Part shown: positions 10,362-19,239 of the stretch, one piece after another
How the letters are laid out: each line of letters opens with the position of its first letter
Numbering within the stretch: position 1 is the stretch's first letter
From: Leifsonia virtsii
Lineage (GTDB): Bacteria > Actinomycetota > Actinomycetes > Actinomycetales > Microbacteriaceae
Length of the DNA: 64,000 bases
Direction of reading: 5' to 3'
Assembly: GCF_030433675.1 (NCBI RefSeq)
Contig: NZ_JAROCB010000004.1
Coordinates: forward strand, 186,001-250,000
Notes under the pieces: model-generated
Told to the model about the DNA's origin: nothing
Seen by the model: only the letters and a program-made list of their open reading frames with translations
Database searches by the model: none
Translations under genes and position numbers: made by a program

Positions 10362-10904
10362 ATGAGCGATTCCGTGGGGGATAAGCCGGTCAGCACGCTT
10401 TACCGGATCATCGTTGGGGGCATCCTGGTCGTCGCCGTGGCCGCGCTGGCGATCGGCATCGGGACCGCGGCGCATGCCGCCCAGGTGCGAGCAGACGCGC
10501 AGAAGGCGATGGTCGCCGCCGCGCCGGCGTACGACGGTGCGATCACGCTGGGCGGCAACCTCGACCAGCTCGCCGCCCAGTCAGTGCAGGCGAAGGCCGC
10601 CTACGACGCAGAGCAGGAGCGCCTCGCCGCCGAGAAAGCGGCTCAGGAGGCGGCCGCCGCGCAGGCCGCGGCGGCGGCGGCGAAGGCTGCGGCAGACGAG
10701 GCCGCGCGCCAGGCCCAGCAACAGGCCGCAGCAGACGACGAGACCTCCGAAGCGCCGGCTCAGCCGTCGTCCGGGAAGCTCCCCGCCGGGTCGCCGGTGC
10801 CCTGGATCGCGAATCCGGACCCGCAGGACACCGCCGGTGGTCGCTGGGACACGAGTGCGTGTGCGAGCGGCTCCGCGTCCGGCAACCCCGCGATCTGCGA
10901 CTAG
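10362..10904 (+). CDS. Single-pass membrane protein with Ala-rich coiled coil, inserted against the late operon
   Basis: 180 residues: short cytoplasmic N-terminus, one transmembrane helix (YRIIVGGILVVAVAALAIGIGTAA, about 14-37), an Ala/Gln/Glu-rich coiled coil (about 70-130), then a Pro-rich stretch and an end with two Cys (TSACASGSASGNPAICD). It would sit in the cytoplasmic membrane with the coiled coil outside. It is the only plus-strand gene among about 24 late genes and has its own AT-rich upstream region, so it looks like a moron expressed in the lysogen. Its stop shares CTAG (10901-10904) with the stop of the converging fibre gene. Function unknown. Confidence 0.75.
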   Translation: MSDSVGDKPVSTLYRIIVGGILVVAVAALAIGIGTAAHAAQVRADAQKAMVAAAPAYDGAITLGGNLDQLAAQSVQAKAAYDAEQERLAAEKAAQEAAAAQAAAAAAKAAADEAARQAQQQAAADDETSEAPAQPSSGKLPAGSPVPWIANPDPQDTAGGRWDTSACASGSASGNPAICD

Positions 10905-11632
10905 GCGCCCTCCTCGAGCTTCTTCAGCCTGTCGAGCACTTCCGACTGGAACTCGGCGAGTGCCTCTTCCGCAGCGAGCCTCTCGCGCCGCTCGCGGGCG
11001 ACTGCGAGAAGGAGCGGAACGACGAGCTCCTCGTATCGGACGCCCTCGACCTGGCCGTCCTCGTTGTGCCAGACGTTCAGCGGGGCGACCGGCTCGACTT
11101 CCTCGGCCATGAAGCCGGACTGCCACGGGGCGGCCTCGCCCATCTCCAAGACGTCGAGGATGCGCTGGAAGCGGTAGCCGCCGAGCGCGAGGAGCGCGTC
11201 GAGGTCGACGTCGAGCGGTTCGATGTTGGTCTTCGAGCGACGTGTGGAGGTGTTCCCGCCCATGTTGCCGGCGGAGTCGATGTAGACCGCCGAGTAGCCG
11301 ACCGTGACCGTGTTGGCCTTCGTGCCCGGTGAGCCGATGATGCCCTGGCTGACCACGCGTCCGCTCGCGGTGACGTTGCCCGGTGTGATGTCACCCGGGC
11401 TCGCGATCTTCGAATCGACCTGCGACCTCGTGTAGGCGTTCGCCGCCATCCAGTTCGTTGCGATCGAGTTGACCTGGGCGACGATGTCCGCGAGGGTCTG
11501 GTCGATTCGCTTCACCAGGGAGCCGACGGACGTTCCCGTGGGCCGCAGCGCTGTGCGGAGTGCCTGCTCGACCTCTTCGAGCCGCTTGATGAGTTGGTCG
11601 AACCCGTTCCCGGGCGGCGGACTGTACGGCAT
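10901..11632 (-). CDS. Tail fibre with C-terminal peptidase S74 intramolecular chaperone
   Basis: 243 residues starting at ATG 11632. A coiled-coil N-terminus (FDQLIKRLEEVEQALR) and a beta-helical middle (GDITPGNVTASGRVVSQG...) precede the C-terminal chaperone of endosialidase (S74) domain: STRRSKTNIEPL, RFQRI, GFMAEEVEPVAPL and VRYEELVVPLLLAVARERRERL. S74 domains drive trimerisation of the fibre and are then usually cut off at the Ser of the STRRSK-type motif. The ATG overlaps the stop of the preceding tail protein by one base. Confidence 0.85.
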   Translation of the reverse strand: MPYSPPPGNGFDQLIKRLEEVEQALRTALRPTGTSVGSLVKRIDQTLADIVAQVNSIATNWMAANAYTRSQVDSKIASPGDITPGNVTASGRVVSQGIIGSPGTKANTVTVGYSAVYIDSAGNMGGNTSTRRSKTNIEPLDVDLDALLALGGYRFQRILDVLEMGEAAPWQSGFMAEEVEPVAPLNVWHNEDGQVEGVRYEELVVPLLLAVARERRERLAAEEALAEFQSEVLDRLKKLEEGA

Positions 11633-12831
11633 CAGTTCTCCTCGAGGGCGGGCGCGAACTGCAGCTTGACGACGTCGCCCTTGTGGGTGCCGGAGCGGCC
11701 GACGAGGCGGCGGCGGAAGTCGCCGCCCTGGGGGAACCAGGGGTCGCCGATACGGGCCTTGCGGTTGTACTTCGCGATCCGGATGGTGTGGAAGTCGCCG
11801 ACGGCGTACTCGGCGATCGAGGGCTTGCCGTGCATCTGCGCGTCGAACGACCACGTCTCCAGCGGGCGGCGCTGCAGGTCCGCGGCGGCCCAGCCGTCGA
11901 GGGTGGCCTGCTTCGACACGTCGGTGTGGGAGGAGTCGAACGACTCGAGCAGCGGGAACCCGGCGTCGGTGAGGAACGAGTCGGTCTGCCGGGAGGTGAG
12001 CACGGTGTCGGTGGAGCGGCCGCCGACCTGCCAGGCGACGGAGGCGAGGCCGGTGGCGTCCTCGTCCACCTGGAAGTTCGAGATGGGCGACTTCGGCGCG
12101 GTGAGGTTCCAGACGACGTCCGAGGTCGAGGTGATGAGCGGTTGCGCTCCGGTGCCGGTCTGGAAGAGGAACTCGATGCCCTTCCGGTCGGCGCGCAGCC
12201 GGCCCTGGAAGTTCACCTCGGGGCCGCCGATCACGCGCGTGGTGTCACGGATGAAGTCGCCGATCTTGCGGAACTCGGTGCCTTCGATGGTGCGGTCGTG
12301 GTCCGTGTTCGTGGACGTCTCGTCGGGCTGGAAGATGATCGGCAGGGCGCCGCCTGTCCACGCTATCGCCTGCTGCAGCACCCGCTTGAGGATCGTGCCG
12401 AGCCAGAGTCCGGTATAGGCCGTCTGGAGCTGCGGGTTGGGGATCGTCTTCTTCGTGTCGGTCGGGTCCGGGATGATGAACTGGTTCACGCCGAGGGTCT
12501 GCGCGATCACGGGCAGGATGAGCCGGTGGTCCCCGATCGACTGCATGCCGGCGGCGCCGAGGGTCACGGTGCCCTTGTCGCGGTCGTACCGGCGGGCCCA
12601 GATCGGCCCGCCAGCGAGGAAGGTGTCGCCGTCCAGCGCGGCGAGGATGGTCTTGGCGGGGGTGGTCGCCGAGCGCGGCGCGAGCTTCTGCACCTGGGGG
12701 TCGCGGACGCTGATCGTCGCCGACAGGCTCTCGGCCGTGTTCAGCGGGTCATCCCACGTCCCGGAGACGACGGGGATGTCCATCAGCCGGTCTCCCGTGC
12801 GCAGGTCAGCGACCACCCACCGCGTTGCCAT
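11632..12831 (-). CDS. Minor tail protein (baseplate/tip type)
   Basis: 399 residues, no signal or membrane segment. It begins MATRWVVADLRTGDRLMDIPVVSGTWD, a pattern I associate with actinophage minor tail proteins whose N-terminus binds the tail tip. The middle (GDFIRDTTRVIGGPEVNFQGRLRADRKGIEFLF) resembles siphovirus tail-hub proteins of the Gp37/Sipho-tail group. The assignment rests on position between distal tail and fibre genes and on overall composition. It lies just downstream of the lysis genes. Confidence 0.7.
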   Translation of the reverse strand: MATRWVVADLRTGDRLMDIPVVSGTWDDPLNTAESLSATISVRDPQVQKLAPRSATTPAKTILAALDGDTFLAGGPIWARRYDRDKGTVTLGAAGMQSIGDHRLILPVIAQTLGVNQFIIPDPTDTKKTIPNPQLQTAYTGLWLGTILKRVLQQAIAWTGGALPIIFQPDETSTNTDHDRTIEGTEFRKIGDFIRDTTRVIGGPEVNFQGRLRADRKGIEFLFQTGTGAQPLITSTSDVVWNLTAPKSPISNFQVDEDATGLASVAWQVGGRSTDTVLTSRQTDSFLTDAGFPLLESFDSSHTDVSKQATLDGWAAADLQRRPLETWSFDAQMHGKPSIAEYAVGDFHTIRIAKYNRKARIGDPWFPQGGDFRRRLVGRSGTHKGDVVKLQFAPALEEN

Positions 12832-12837
12832 GTGGCG

Positions 12838-13362
12838 TTACTCGCCCGCGGCCGGGAGCGACTGCGGGTCCGGCACGCCGGCCGAGGCGATGTCGTAGAC
12901 GCCGTTCGGGTCGGCGATCACCTTCTGCGTGAACTGGGCCGCGTTCGGGATCAGCACCGTCCAGATGGCGCCAGCGGCGGCGAGGCCCACGTTCGACCAG
13001 TCGGTCGGTGTGAGGTCCGCGAGCCGGCCGTCGGCGCCGACGATCGCGAGCACCGCCTGGGCGGCGGTCGCGAGGACGCCCACCCAGAACTTCAGCGAGG
13101 CGTACCACTTCTCGTTCGCTGCGAGGCCCCAGGTCGCGATGGCGGCGGAGACGGCGATGGCGATCGACAGCATCACGAAGAGGCTGTTGCCGTGACCGTA
13201 GGACGCCTTGAACGCGATGAGCGCGGCGACGATGATCGGTCCGAACAGCTTGGCGTAGTGCATGACGTTCTGCTCGAGCACCTCGACGTAGCCGGGCACG
13301 GCGGGGCGGACGGCGATGGCGCCGCGGACCGTGGTGCTGGTGGTGGCTTCGTGGTCTCCCAT
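12838..13362 (-). CDS. Holin, multi-span
   Basis: 174 residues starting at ATG 13362. Three hydrophobic helices are visible (FGPIIVAALIAFKAS; LFVMLSIAIAVSAAIATWGLAA; FWVGVLATAAQAVLAIVG), and a possible fourth near VGLAAAGAIWTVLIP. A multi-span protein directly after the endolysin gene is most simply the holin that times release of the endolysin. I do not recognise a specific Pfam family. Confidence 0.78.
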   Translation of the reverse strand: MGDHEATTSTTVRGAIAVRPAVPGYVEVLEQNVMHYAKLFGPIIVAALIAFKASYGHGNSLFVMLSIAIAVSAAIATWGLAANEKWYASLKFWVGVLATAAQAVLAIVGADGRLADLTPTDWSNVGLAAAGAIWTVLIPNAAQFTQKVIADPNGVYDIASAGVPDPQSLPAAGE

Positions 13363-13376
13363 GATGGTCTTCCTCC

Positions 13377-14225
13377 TCAGTTCGCGAGTCGCTTCGCGAG
13401 TTCGTTCGCCACGGCCGGCGCGAGCGCCGCCGCGATCTGTTCGGCGCTGGGTGCGCTCGTCACGCCGGCCGCCTTGAGCGCCTGCGTGAGCTTCGTGTAG
13501 TCGATCGCCGGAGTGCCCGCGGCGGCGAGCTTGTTCACGGCGTTCTCGATCCGCTCGACGATGGTCCGCGTGTCCGCGTTGTCCTGGATCTGCGCGATCG
13601 GGACGACCTTCCCGTTGACAGTGCGCATGACCGGCTGCTTGAGCATCTGGTAGATGGTGCCGGGCACGCCTAGATAGGTCGGGTCGCCAGCGGACTTGCC
13701 GCCTGCGTAGGTGAAGCCTGCGAGGTTGCGAAGCAGGGACAGCATTTCGGCCTGCTCGGCGTCGGAAAGTGCCATGAGGAAGCCTCCTATGATCGTCGCG
13801 CCGCCTCCGGCGACGCTGGTTTCGGCCACGTTGACCTTGTGCCACGGCTCCCCGTCCGCGACGCCCTGCGCCGACGAGATACCGAACCGTGCTTCGTTCG
13901 CCCGCCACGCCGCCTGCTGCGACGTCGCCCAGGACGTGAACGGCCAGTCGAGGTCCCACGCCTCGCCGGTGCCGTGCTTCGAGTTGCCGGGGTACGCGGC
14001 CGGGTTGCCCTGCCCGGACTGGTAGAGGTTCCAGTAGAAGACCTGCGTCGCGAGCGGCCTGTACCCCTCGTTGAAGGTGACGGTCAGGCCGTACGTGAGC
14101 TGGAACCACGCCTTGATCGCCCACCACGCGCGAGCGGCGCGGGCCGTCAGCCAGCCCTTCGGCCAGCCCAGCCGCGGCTCGGCGAGGACGAGGTCGGCCT
14201 GCGTGTACTGCCCGTTCGCGGGCAC
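13377..14225 (-). CDS. Endolysin, peptidase M15 (D-Ala-D-Ala carboxypeptidase/L-Ala-D-Glu type)
   Basis: 282 residues. The N-terminal 140 residues carry the M15/VanY zinc site: GYRPLATQ, SKHGTGEAWDLD (His84, Asp91) and GEPWHKV (His129). Such enzymes cut peptide stems of peptidoglycan and lyse the host. The C-terminal part (MALSDAEQAEMLSLLRNLAG..., then ASAEQIAAAL repeats) is helical and may be an oligomerisation or wall-binding region; no LysM or SH3 domain is visible. The GTG start directly follows the TGA of the upstream tail gene, so the two are translationally coupled. Confidence 0.9.
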   Translation of the reverse strand: MPANGQYTQADLVLAEPRLGWPKGWLTARAARAWWAIKAWFQLTYGLTVTFNEGYRPLATQVFYWNLYQSGQGNPAAYPGNSKHGTGEAWDLDWPFTSWATSQQAAWRANEARFGISSAQGVADGEPWHKVNVAETSVAGGGATIIGGFLMALSDAEQAEMLSLLRNLAGFTYAGGKSAGDPTYLGVPGTIYQMLKQPVMRTVNGKVVPIAQIQDNADTRTIVERIENAVNKLAAAGTPAIDYTKLTQALKAAGVTSAPSAEQIAAALAPAVANELAKRLAN

Positions 14226-15236
14226 TCAGACCAGCCCCTTCACCCGCCACGATGCGCCGGCGAGCGAGAGGTTCAGCGCGCCGGTGAAGCTGGTGTTGAG
14301 CACGATCGTGACGGTCCCGCCCGATGTGACAGTGAGCAGCGCGACGGCGGTCAGGTTGCTGGTGAGCGGGATGCCGACGTCGGCGGGCGGGGCGAATGCG
14401 GCCGGGATGCTTCCGATGGTGTAGGTCGTACCGGCGGTGAAGCTGGCGCTGCTGCTTCCCACCTTGCCCTCGAGGAAGACGCGACCCGCCGACATGGCGG
14501 CCTGGGGCGTCGGAGTTCCGGCGGTGTAGAGGCCGGTGGGGGAGAACGCAGCGAACTGCGGCTTGCCGCCGACGTGGTACCAGTCCGGGGTCGTCGCGCT
14601 GGCGATGTACTCCCAGAGGTTGCCGGTGTCGAGCGCGTACGCGAGCTGCCCGTCTACTGCGGTCGACCACGCCTTCAGGTCGGCAAGCAGTCGGAACACG
14701 ACCACCCCGCCTGCGGTGGCCGTGAATGGTGCGATGTCCTTCAGGACGACGCCACCCGACGACGTGGTGACGGCGCTCGACGGCACGAGCGCGGAGACAA
14801 GCGCGAGACCACCGGTCGGGATGCGACTGATCGCCTGGTTCACGTCCGGTGTCGCGCCCTGGTCGCTGGACGCGATCCCGAGCAGAGGACCGTCGACTCC
14901 TGCGTCGCTGTACGGTGCTGCCGTCTCGACCTGCTTCAGGTAGATGACGTGGTAGATCGAGTTGGACGACGGGATCGGCAGGGCCGGCGACTGGATGACG
15001 CCGTCGTTCTGAGTGAAGAGCGGGCCGCCGCCGCGCACGAGCGCGGCGTTGACGAGGCCGATATCGACCTTCATGTCGCCGGTACGCGGCGTGCCGATGG
15101 GCGCCGAGCCACGATAGAACACACCGGCGCGCGGGCTGCCGTCGGTGCTCTTGACCAGGATGCCGGCGAGATCCTTGCGGAGCTCGGACGAGTCGACCTT
15201 CCCGGACGGGCCGGGGAACGAGTCATTCAGGGCCAT
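14226..15236 (-). CDS. Minor tail/baseplate protein
   Basis: 336 residues starting at ATG 15236 (MALNDSFPGPSGKVDSSELRKDLAGIL). The start is chosen because AGGAGAT lies upstream and the long upstream reading is antisense-like. The sequence is Ser/Thr/Gly/Ala-rich and beta-predicted (SGGVVLKDIAPFTATAGGVVV..., ending in ASWRVKGLV), typical of receptor-binding or fibre-base proteins. Position between the distal tail protein and endolysin supports this. The exact role is not identifiable by sequence alone. Confidence 0.7.
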   Translation of the reverse strand: MALNDSFPGPSGKVDSSELRKDLAGILVKSTDGSPRAGVFYRGSAPIGTPRTGDMKVDIGLVNAALVRGGGPLFTQNDGVIQSPALPIPSSNSIYHVIYLKQVETAAPYSDAGVDGPLLGIASSDQGATPDVNQAISRIPTGGLALVSALVPSSAVTTSSGGVVLKDIAPFTATAGGVVVFRLLADLKAWSTAVDGQLAYALDTGNLWEYIASATTPDWYHVGGKPQFAAFSPTGLYTAGTPTPQAAMSAGRVFLEGKVGSSSASFTAGTTYTIGSIPAAFAPPADVGIPLTSNLTAVALLTVTSGGTVTIVLNTSFTGALNLSLAGASWRVKGLV

Positions 15237-15247
15237 GCCGGGATCTC

Positions 15248-16105
15248 CTATCGGTACGCGGGGCGCATGGTGGGGGCGGTGAGGGTGGGGGTGCCCGTCG
15301 CGACGCCGATGGCGTTGAACTGGACGGTCACGAACGACTTCGGGGGCACCACGATCGGCTCGTCGTACGTGAGGTCTCGGGTCACGTCGTTGTCGCCGTC
15401 GATGAACGCGCGGCCGATCGACTGCTGCAGCGTCACGACAGAGTCGACGGGGATGAGTCGCTCGAACCGCTTGTGCGCGCTCGTCTCCCGCACGACGAGG
15501 TCGAACCCGCCGGAGAGCCCGCCTGTGACCTGGAAGTCCGGGATGACCGCCGAGTTGCCAGCGTTCGCGAGCACGAGCGTCCCCGGATTCCCGGCCACGC
15601 CGTAGTCGATCGGGTACGCGACCGGGTAGGGGATGCCGGTGCCCCCAGTCGGAAGGCCAGTCGAAGGGACCGGCGCCACGAGTGGGCCGTAGCGCTTCGG
15701 GTCTGTCGCCTTCATCGGGATCGTGACCGAGGCGACGCCGTCCTCGTCCTCGATCGGGAAGGTCACCTTGCCGGCGACGCGCACGCCGACCGAGGAGAGT
15801 GGTCCCCGCGCGGGGTCGGTGAACGTGACGTCGAAGGGGTCGACGAGCTCGGTGAGCGACATTGCGACGTCGTGCAGCGCCCACACTGCGGACCCATCGC
15901 CCGGGTCGACCAGGTCGATCACGACGTCGAAGTAGCGCGGGCGGATCTGGGGAATGTCGACGTCGAAGGAGCCCTCGCCGTACGGCCGGTCGTCGGCGTC
16001 GATCACCACCTCGGCCCCGTCGTACCAGTTCGTGTCGGAGAGGTACGGGACGGTCTGGCCCGGCTCGTTCGTGATGGTGAGCCCGGGCAGGTCGCACTGG
16101 ATCAT
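15248..16105 (-). CDS. Distal tail protein (Dit-like)
   Basis: 285 residues, beta-rich (LTITNEPGQTVPYLSDTNWYDGAEVVIDADDRPYG...). It directly follows the tape measure gene with an ATGA overlap, the standard place of the distal tail protein that forms the hexameric hub of the tail tip. The N-terminal half with VIDLVDPGDGSAVWALHDVAMS and the C-terminal galectin-like half fit Siphovirus Dit organisation. No enzymatic motif is visible. Confidence 0.75.
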   Translation of the reverse strand: MIQCDLPGLTITNEPGQTVPYLSDTNWYDGAEVVIDADDRPYGEGSFDVDIPQIRPRYFDVVIDLVDPGDGSAVWALHDVAMSLTELVDPFDVTFTDPARGPLSSVGVRVAGKVTFPIEDEDGVASVTIPMKATDPKRYGPLVAPVPSTGLPTGGTGIPYPVAYPIDYGVAGNPGTLVLANAGNSAVIPDFQVTGGLSGGFDLVVRETSAHKRFERLIPVDSVVTLQQSIGRAFIDGDNDVTRDLTYDEPIVVPPKSFVTVQFNAIGVATGTPTLTAPTMRPAYR

Positions 16106-19035
16106 CGGCGCAATCTCCGCTCCAACTCGTCTGCTGCCTTGCCGGCGAGGTCGCGCTCGTTCATGCCCTCGGACGGGTAGATGTGCTGGGTGACCTGCGG
16201 TGCTGACCGGTCGTCAGCTCGGCGGCGGGCGCGCGGCGCGCTGCCGTCGGCGAAACTCTGAGCCTCGGCCGGGACGAGCTGGTATCCGAACTGCGTCGCG
16301 ACGGTCTGCAGGATCGCCGTCGAGCGGTCGCGCTTCGACGGCGACAGGGGGATGTACGCCTCGCCGCCGGTCTCCGCCTCGGCCCAGACGCGCATCGTGC
16401 CTGCGCGGGCGATCTGCGCCACGTGGTGCTCGCGAATCCCGCCGCCGGCGAAGTGCTCGACAGTCGGGTAGATCGCTCCCTGGGCGTTGAATCGCACGTT
16501 CGTACCCGGGATCTGGTAGGCCGTTCCGCCGTACGCGTCCACGTACATCCGCAGCCTGCGGCCGTCGTTGGTCGTGATGAAGGTGTTGATCTGCGACTGG
16601 GCCGACGCCGTGTCGGCGAGAATCTTGAACTCCTTGGCGGACGGGATGCGGTAGATCGCGTCGGCGAGCTTGACCGCCTCATCGTGGTTGCCGGTCAGCG
16701 CCGTCATGTTGTCGATGAGCGTCTGGCGGCCGGCCTCGAGGTTGGCCCGGTAGGCGTCCGTGTTGTGGTCGAGGTCGTACTGCGCCTTGGCGGCGTCCTG
16801 GGACTTCGCGGCGAGGTCGGCGAACATCTGCGCGTTCTTCGACCCGGCGACCGTCGCCTGGTCGAGCGACGTGGAGTAGCCGTCCTGGCCCTCGTGCGCC
16901 TTCTCGATCGTGTCCTGCACGGAGGCGAGCGACTGCTGATAGGCGGCGTTGGCCGAGACAGCGTCCTGTCCGACGCCGTTGGCCTTGTTCACGGACTCGA
17001 TGAGCTGGTCGATCTGGTCGTGGAGGTCGCTCGCCTGCTTCGCGGCTTCCGCATACGCGGCCGCGGCGGTGTCGGCGCTCTTCCCGTTCTCATCGAGCGC
17101 GGACGTCGACTCCTTCGACGCGCCCACGCCGCTCTCCTGCGCCTCGGCGAGGTTCTCGTGCGCGGTCTTGGCGTCCTCGATGTCCTTGCGGGCGACGTTG
17201 ACGCCGTCGGCCAGCGCCGACGCCTCGCCGCTGAAGGATCGCAGGATGTTGCCGCCGACTCCGACCGAGGCGTAGTAGTCCGCGCTCTTCTTGTTGTAGC
17301 TGTCGAGCGCGTCGCCACCCTCGAACACCGCGGCGTTGACTTCCTTGATGCTGATCCCGGCCTTCTTGGCGGCGTCGTACACGCCCTGGTCCTGGAGCTG
17401 CTTCTGGATGGTCGCGCGGCCGTTGTTCGTGAGCGCGCCCGTCTGCTCGTCGATCTGATCGGTGAGCTCCTGGACGTTCGTGCCCGACTTCACCTGAGCG
17501 CTCGACCACACACCGAGGAGTGCGACAGCGGCTGTGAGCGCGATGCCCCACGGCCCGGCGAGGAACGCGGCCGCCCCCTTCAGCCCGGCCGTCGTGCGCG
17601 GCATCTCCTCCGACAGCGTCGCGACCGCGGCCTTGAACTGGACGACCTTCGGGACCGTCACGAGGAGCGTGCCGCCGAAGAGCGCGACCGCGGCCGTGCC
17701 GACGCCGATCGACAGCGCCGCGGCCTGCACCGGCTCAGGGAGCCCGCCGTACCACTGGACGACCTGGGTCAGGGTCTGCACCATCTCGCGGAGGACGTCG
17801 TTCCCGGCCGACCCGGAACGAATGAGAGCGGTGTCGAACGCGGCGCCGAGCTTCGTGACATCACCCTCGAGGCTGTCGAGCTTGCCCTGTGCCTGCTCGG
17901 CCGCGAACCCGCTGTCGTCGACCTTGTTGACCCACTCACCGATGCCCGCCGCGCCCTCCTTGTAGAGGACGTTCGCAGCGCGGATCGCGTCGGTGCCGAA
18001 GATGATCGAGAGCGCCTGGTCGCGCTGCGCCTGGGTCGCCCCGCGCAGCCCGTTCTCAAGCTGACCGGCGAGCGCGGTGATGCCGACGAAGTTGCCTTGG
18101 GCGTCGTACGCCTCGATGTTCCACTTCTTCATCTCCTCCTTCGCCTGCGCGGACGGCGAGGCGAGGGAGAGCAGCATCGTCTTGAACGAGGTTCCGGCGT
18201 CGGAACCGAGGAGGCCCGCGTTGGCGAACGCCGAGAGGGTGCCGACGGTGTCCTCGATGGAGAGACCGAACTGCGAGGCGACCAGGCCCGACTGGTTGAG
18301 CGCCATGCCGAGGTCGTCCACGCCGCCCAGCGCCTTGTCGGCGCCCGCCGCGAGGAGGTCGGCGAGATGCGGGACGTCCTTGCCGGCCAGCTTGAACTGC
18401 GTCATCGCCACGGCGGCGATCTGGGTCGACTTCGCGACGTCGATCTGGCCCGCGGCCGCGAGGTTCAGCGCGCCCGGGAGCGCGCCGCCGAGCTGTTCCT
18501 GGACGCCGACGCCCGCCTTGACGAGCTCGGTCTCGGCCTGGGCGACCTCGTTCGCCGAGAGCCCGATGTTCTGTCCGCTGGTGAGCGCCGCCTCGGAGAG
18601 GTCGTGCATCTGCTCGGTGCTGGCGTGAGCGAGGGTGCGGACCTGCGCGAGCTCGCCGCTGAACGACGAGAACTTGGCCACGGCGGTGCCGACCATGACC
18701 GACACCGCGGCGCCGACGCCGAGGAACCCAGCGCCGACCTCCTTCGACGCGGTCTGGCCCTTCTCGGACATGGAGGTGAACTCCTGGCCGAGCGCCTTCG
18801 TCGTGGTGGTGGTCCGCTGCTGGGAGCCGCCGAGCGCGTCCGTGTCAGACTTCGCCTGGCGCTGCTTCTTCGAGGTGTCGTCGGTCTTCTTGCCGAGATC
18901 CTCGGTGGCTGTGCTGGTCTGCTTAGCAGTCTTGGACGCGCTACTGAGCGCCCGGTCCTGATCCTTGATCGCGCGGTTCGCCGCCTCGGCTCCGATGACC
19001 TGGATCCGGTAGATCAGTGCGCCGGCGTCGAACAT
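16102..19035 (-). CDS. Tail tape measure protein
   Basis: 977 residues, by far the largest tail gene. It is mostly helical: an N-terminal coiled coil (ANRAIKDQDRALSSASKTAKQTS...), a TP901-1/TIGR01760-type core (about 170-380, ALTSGQNIGLSANEVAQAETELVKAG..., NQSGLVASQFGLSIEDTVGTLSAFANAG), a hydrophobic segment (about 490-510, AFLAGPWGIALTAAVALLGVW) and a C-terminal end. Its length sets tail length; by the usual rule of about 1.5 A per residue the tail would be near 150 nm. The start lies 14 codons after a frame overlap with the chaperone extension. Confidence 0.93.
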   Translation of the reverse strand: MFDAGALIYRIQVIGAEAANRAIKDQDRALSSASKTAKQTSTATEDLGKKTDDTSKKQRQAKSDTDALGGSQQRTTTTTKALGQEFTSMSEKGQTASKEVGAGFLGVGAAVSVMVGTAVAKFSSFSGELAQVRTLAHASTEQMHDLSEAALTSGQNIGLSANEVAQAETELVKAGVGVQEQLGGALPGALNLAAAGQIDVAKSTQIAAVAMTQFKLAGKDVPHLADLLAAGADKALGGVDDLGMALNQSGLVASQFGLSIEDTVGTLSAFANAGLLGSDAGTSFKTMLLSLASPSAQAKEEMKKWNIEAYDAQGNFVGITALAGQLENGLRGATQAQRDQALSIIFGTDAIRAANVLYKEGAAGIGEWVNKVDDSGFAAEQAQGKLDSLEGDVTKLGAAFDTALIRSGSAGNDVLREMVQTLTQVVQWYGGLPEPVQAAALSIGVGTAAVALFGGTLLVTVPKVVQFKAAVATLSEEMPRTTAGLKGAAAFLAGPWGIALTAAVALLGVWSSAQVKSGTNVQELTDQIDEQTGALTNNGRATIQKQLQDQGVYDAAKKAGISIKEVNAAVFEGGDALDSYNKKSADYYASVGVGGNILRSFSGEASALADGVNVARKDIEDAKTAHENLAEAQESGVGASKESTSALDENGKSADTAAAAYAEAAKQASDLHDQIDQLIESVNKANGVGQDAVSANAAYQQSLASVQDTIEKAHEGQDGYSTSLDQATVAGSKNAQMFADLAAKSQDAAKAQYDLDHNTDAYRANLEAGRQTLIDNMTALTGNHDEAVKLADAIYRIPSAKEFKILADTASAQSQINTFITTNDGRRLRMYVDAYGGTAYQIPGTNVRFNAQGAIYPTVEHFAGGGIREHHVAQIARAGTMRVWAEAETGGEAYIPLSPSKRDRSTAILQTVATQFGYQLVPAEAQSFADGSAPRARRRADDRSAPQVTQHIYPSEGMNERDLAGKAADELERRLRR

Positions 19036-19239
19036 CCGCTACCGCCTTCCATAGCCACGTCTCGGGACGGTCGAGGAGCTGCTCGACGGCGGATCGGATG
19101 AAGTGCCAGGGGCGGTCACGCATGGCGGCGTCGAGGTCGGTGATCAGGCCTGCACGGAGCAGGTCGAACTCGACCTCCTGATAGAGGTGGGGGAGCGCGG
19201 TGGACCAGAGCTCGACGGCGGTTACGCCCGCCGTCGTGG
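18941..19239 (-). CDS. Tail assembly chaperone, -1 frameshift extension (GT-type)
   Basis: This open frame is -1 relative to the upstream chaperone and overlaps its end; it reads TAVELWSTALPHLYQEVEFDLLRAGL...AVEQLLDRPETWLWKAV, a helical pattern typical of T-type extensions. The heptamer C AAG AAG (minus strand, 19240-19246) is in the correct phase for a -1 slip near the end of the first gene. An independent start at 19273 is possible but would be unusual for this position directly before the tape measure gene. The slip site itself is inferred. Confidence 0.6.

Noticed and set aside
16423-19101. 892-codon plus-strand frame opposite the tape measure gene
   Set aside because: Shadow frame of Arg/Gly/Val/Leu composition; the minus-strand tape measure gene explains the region.
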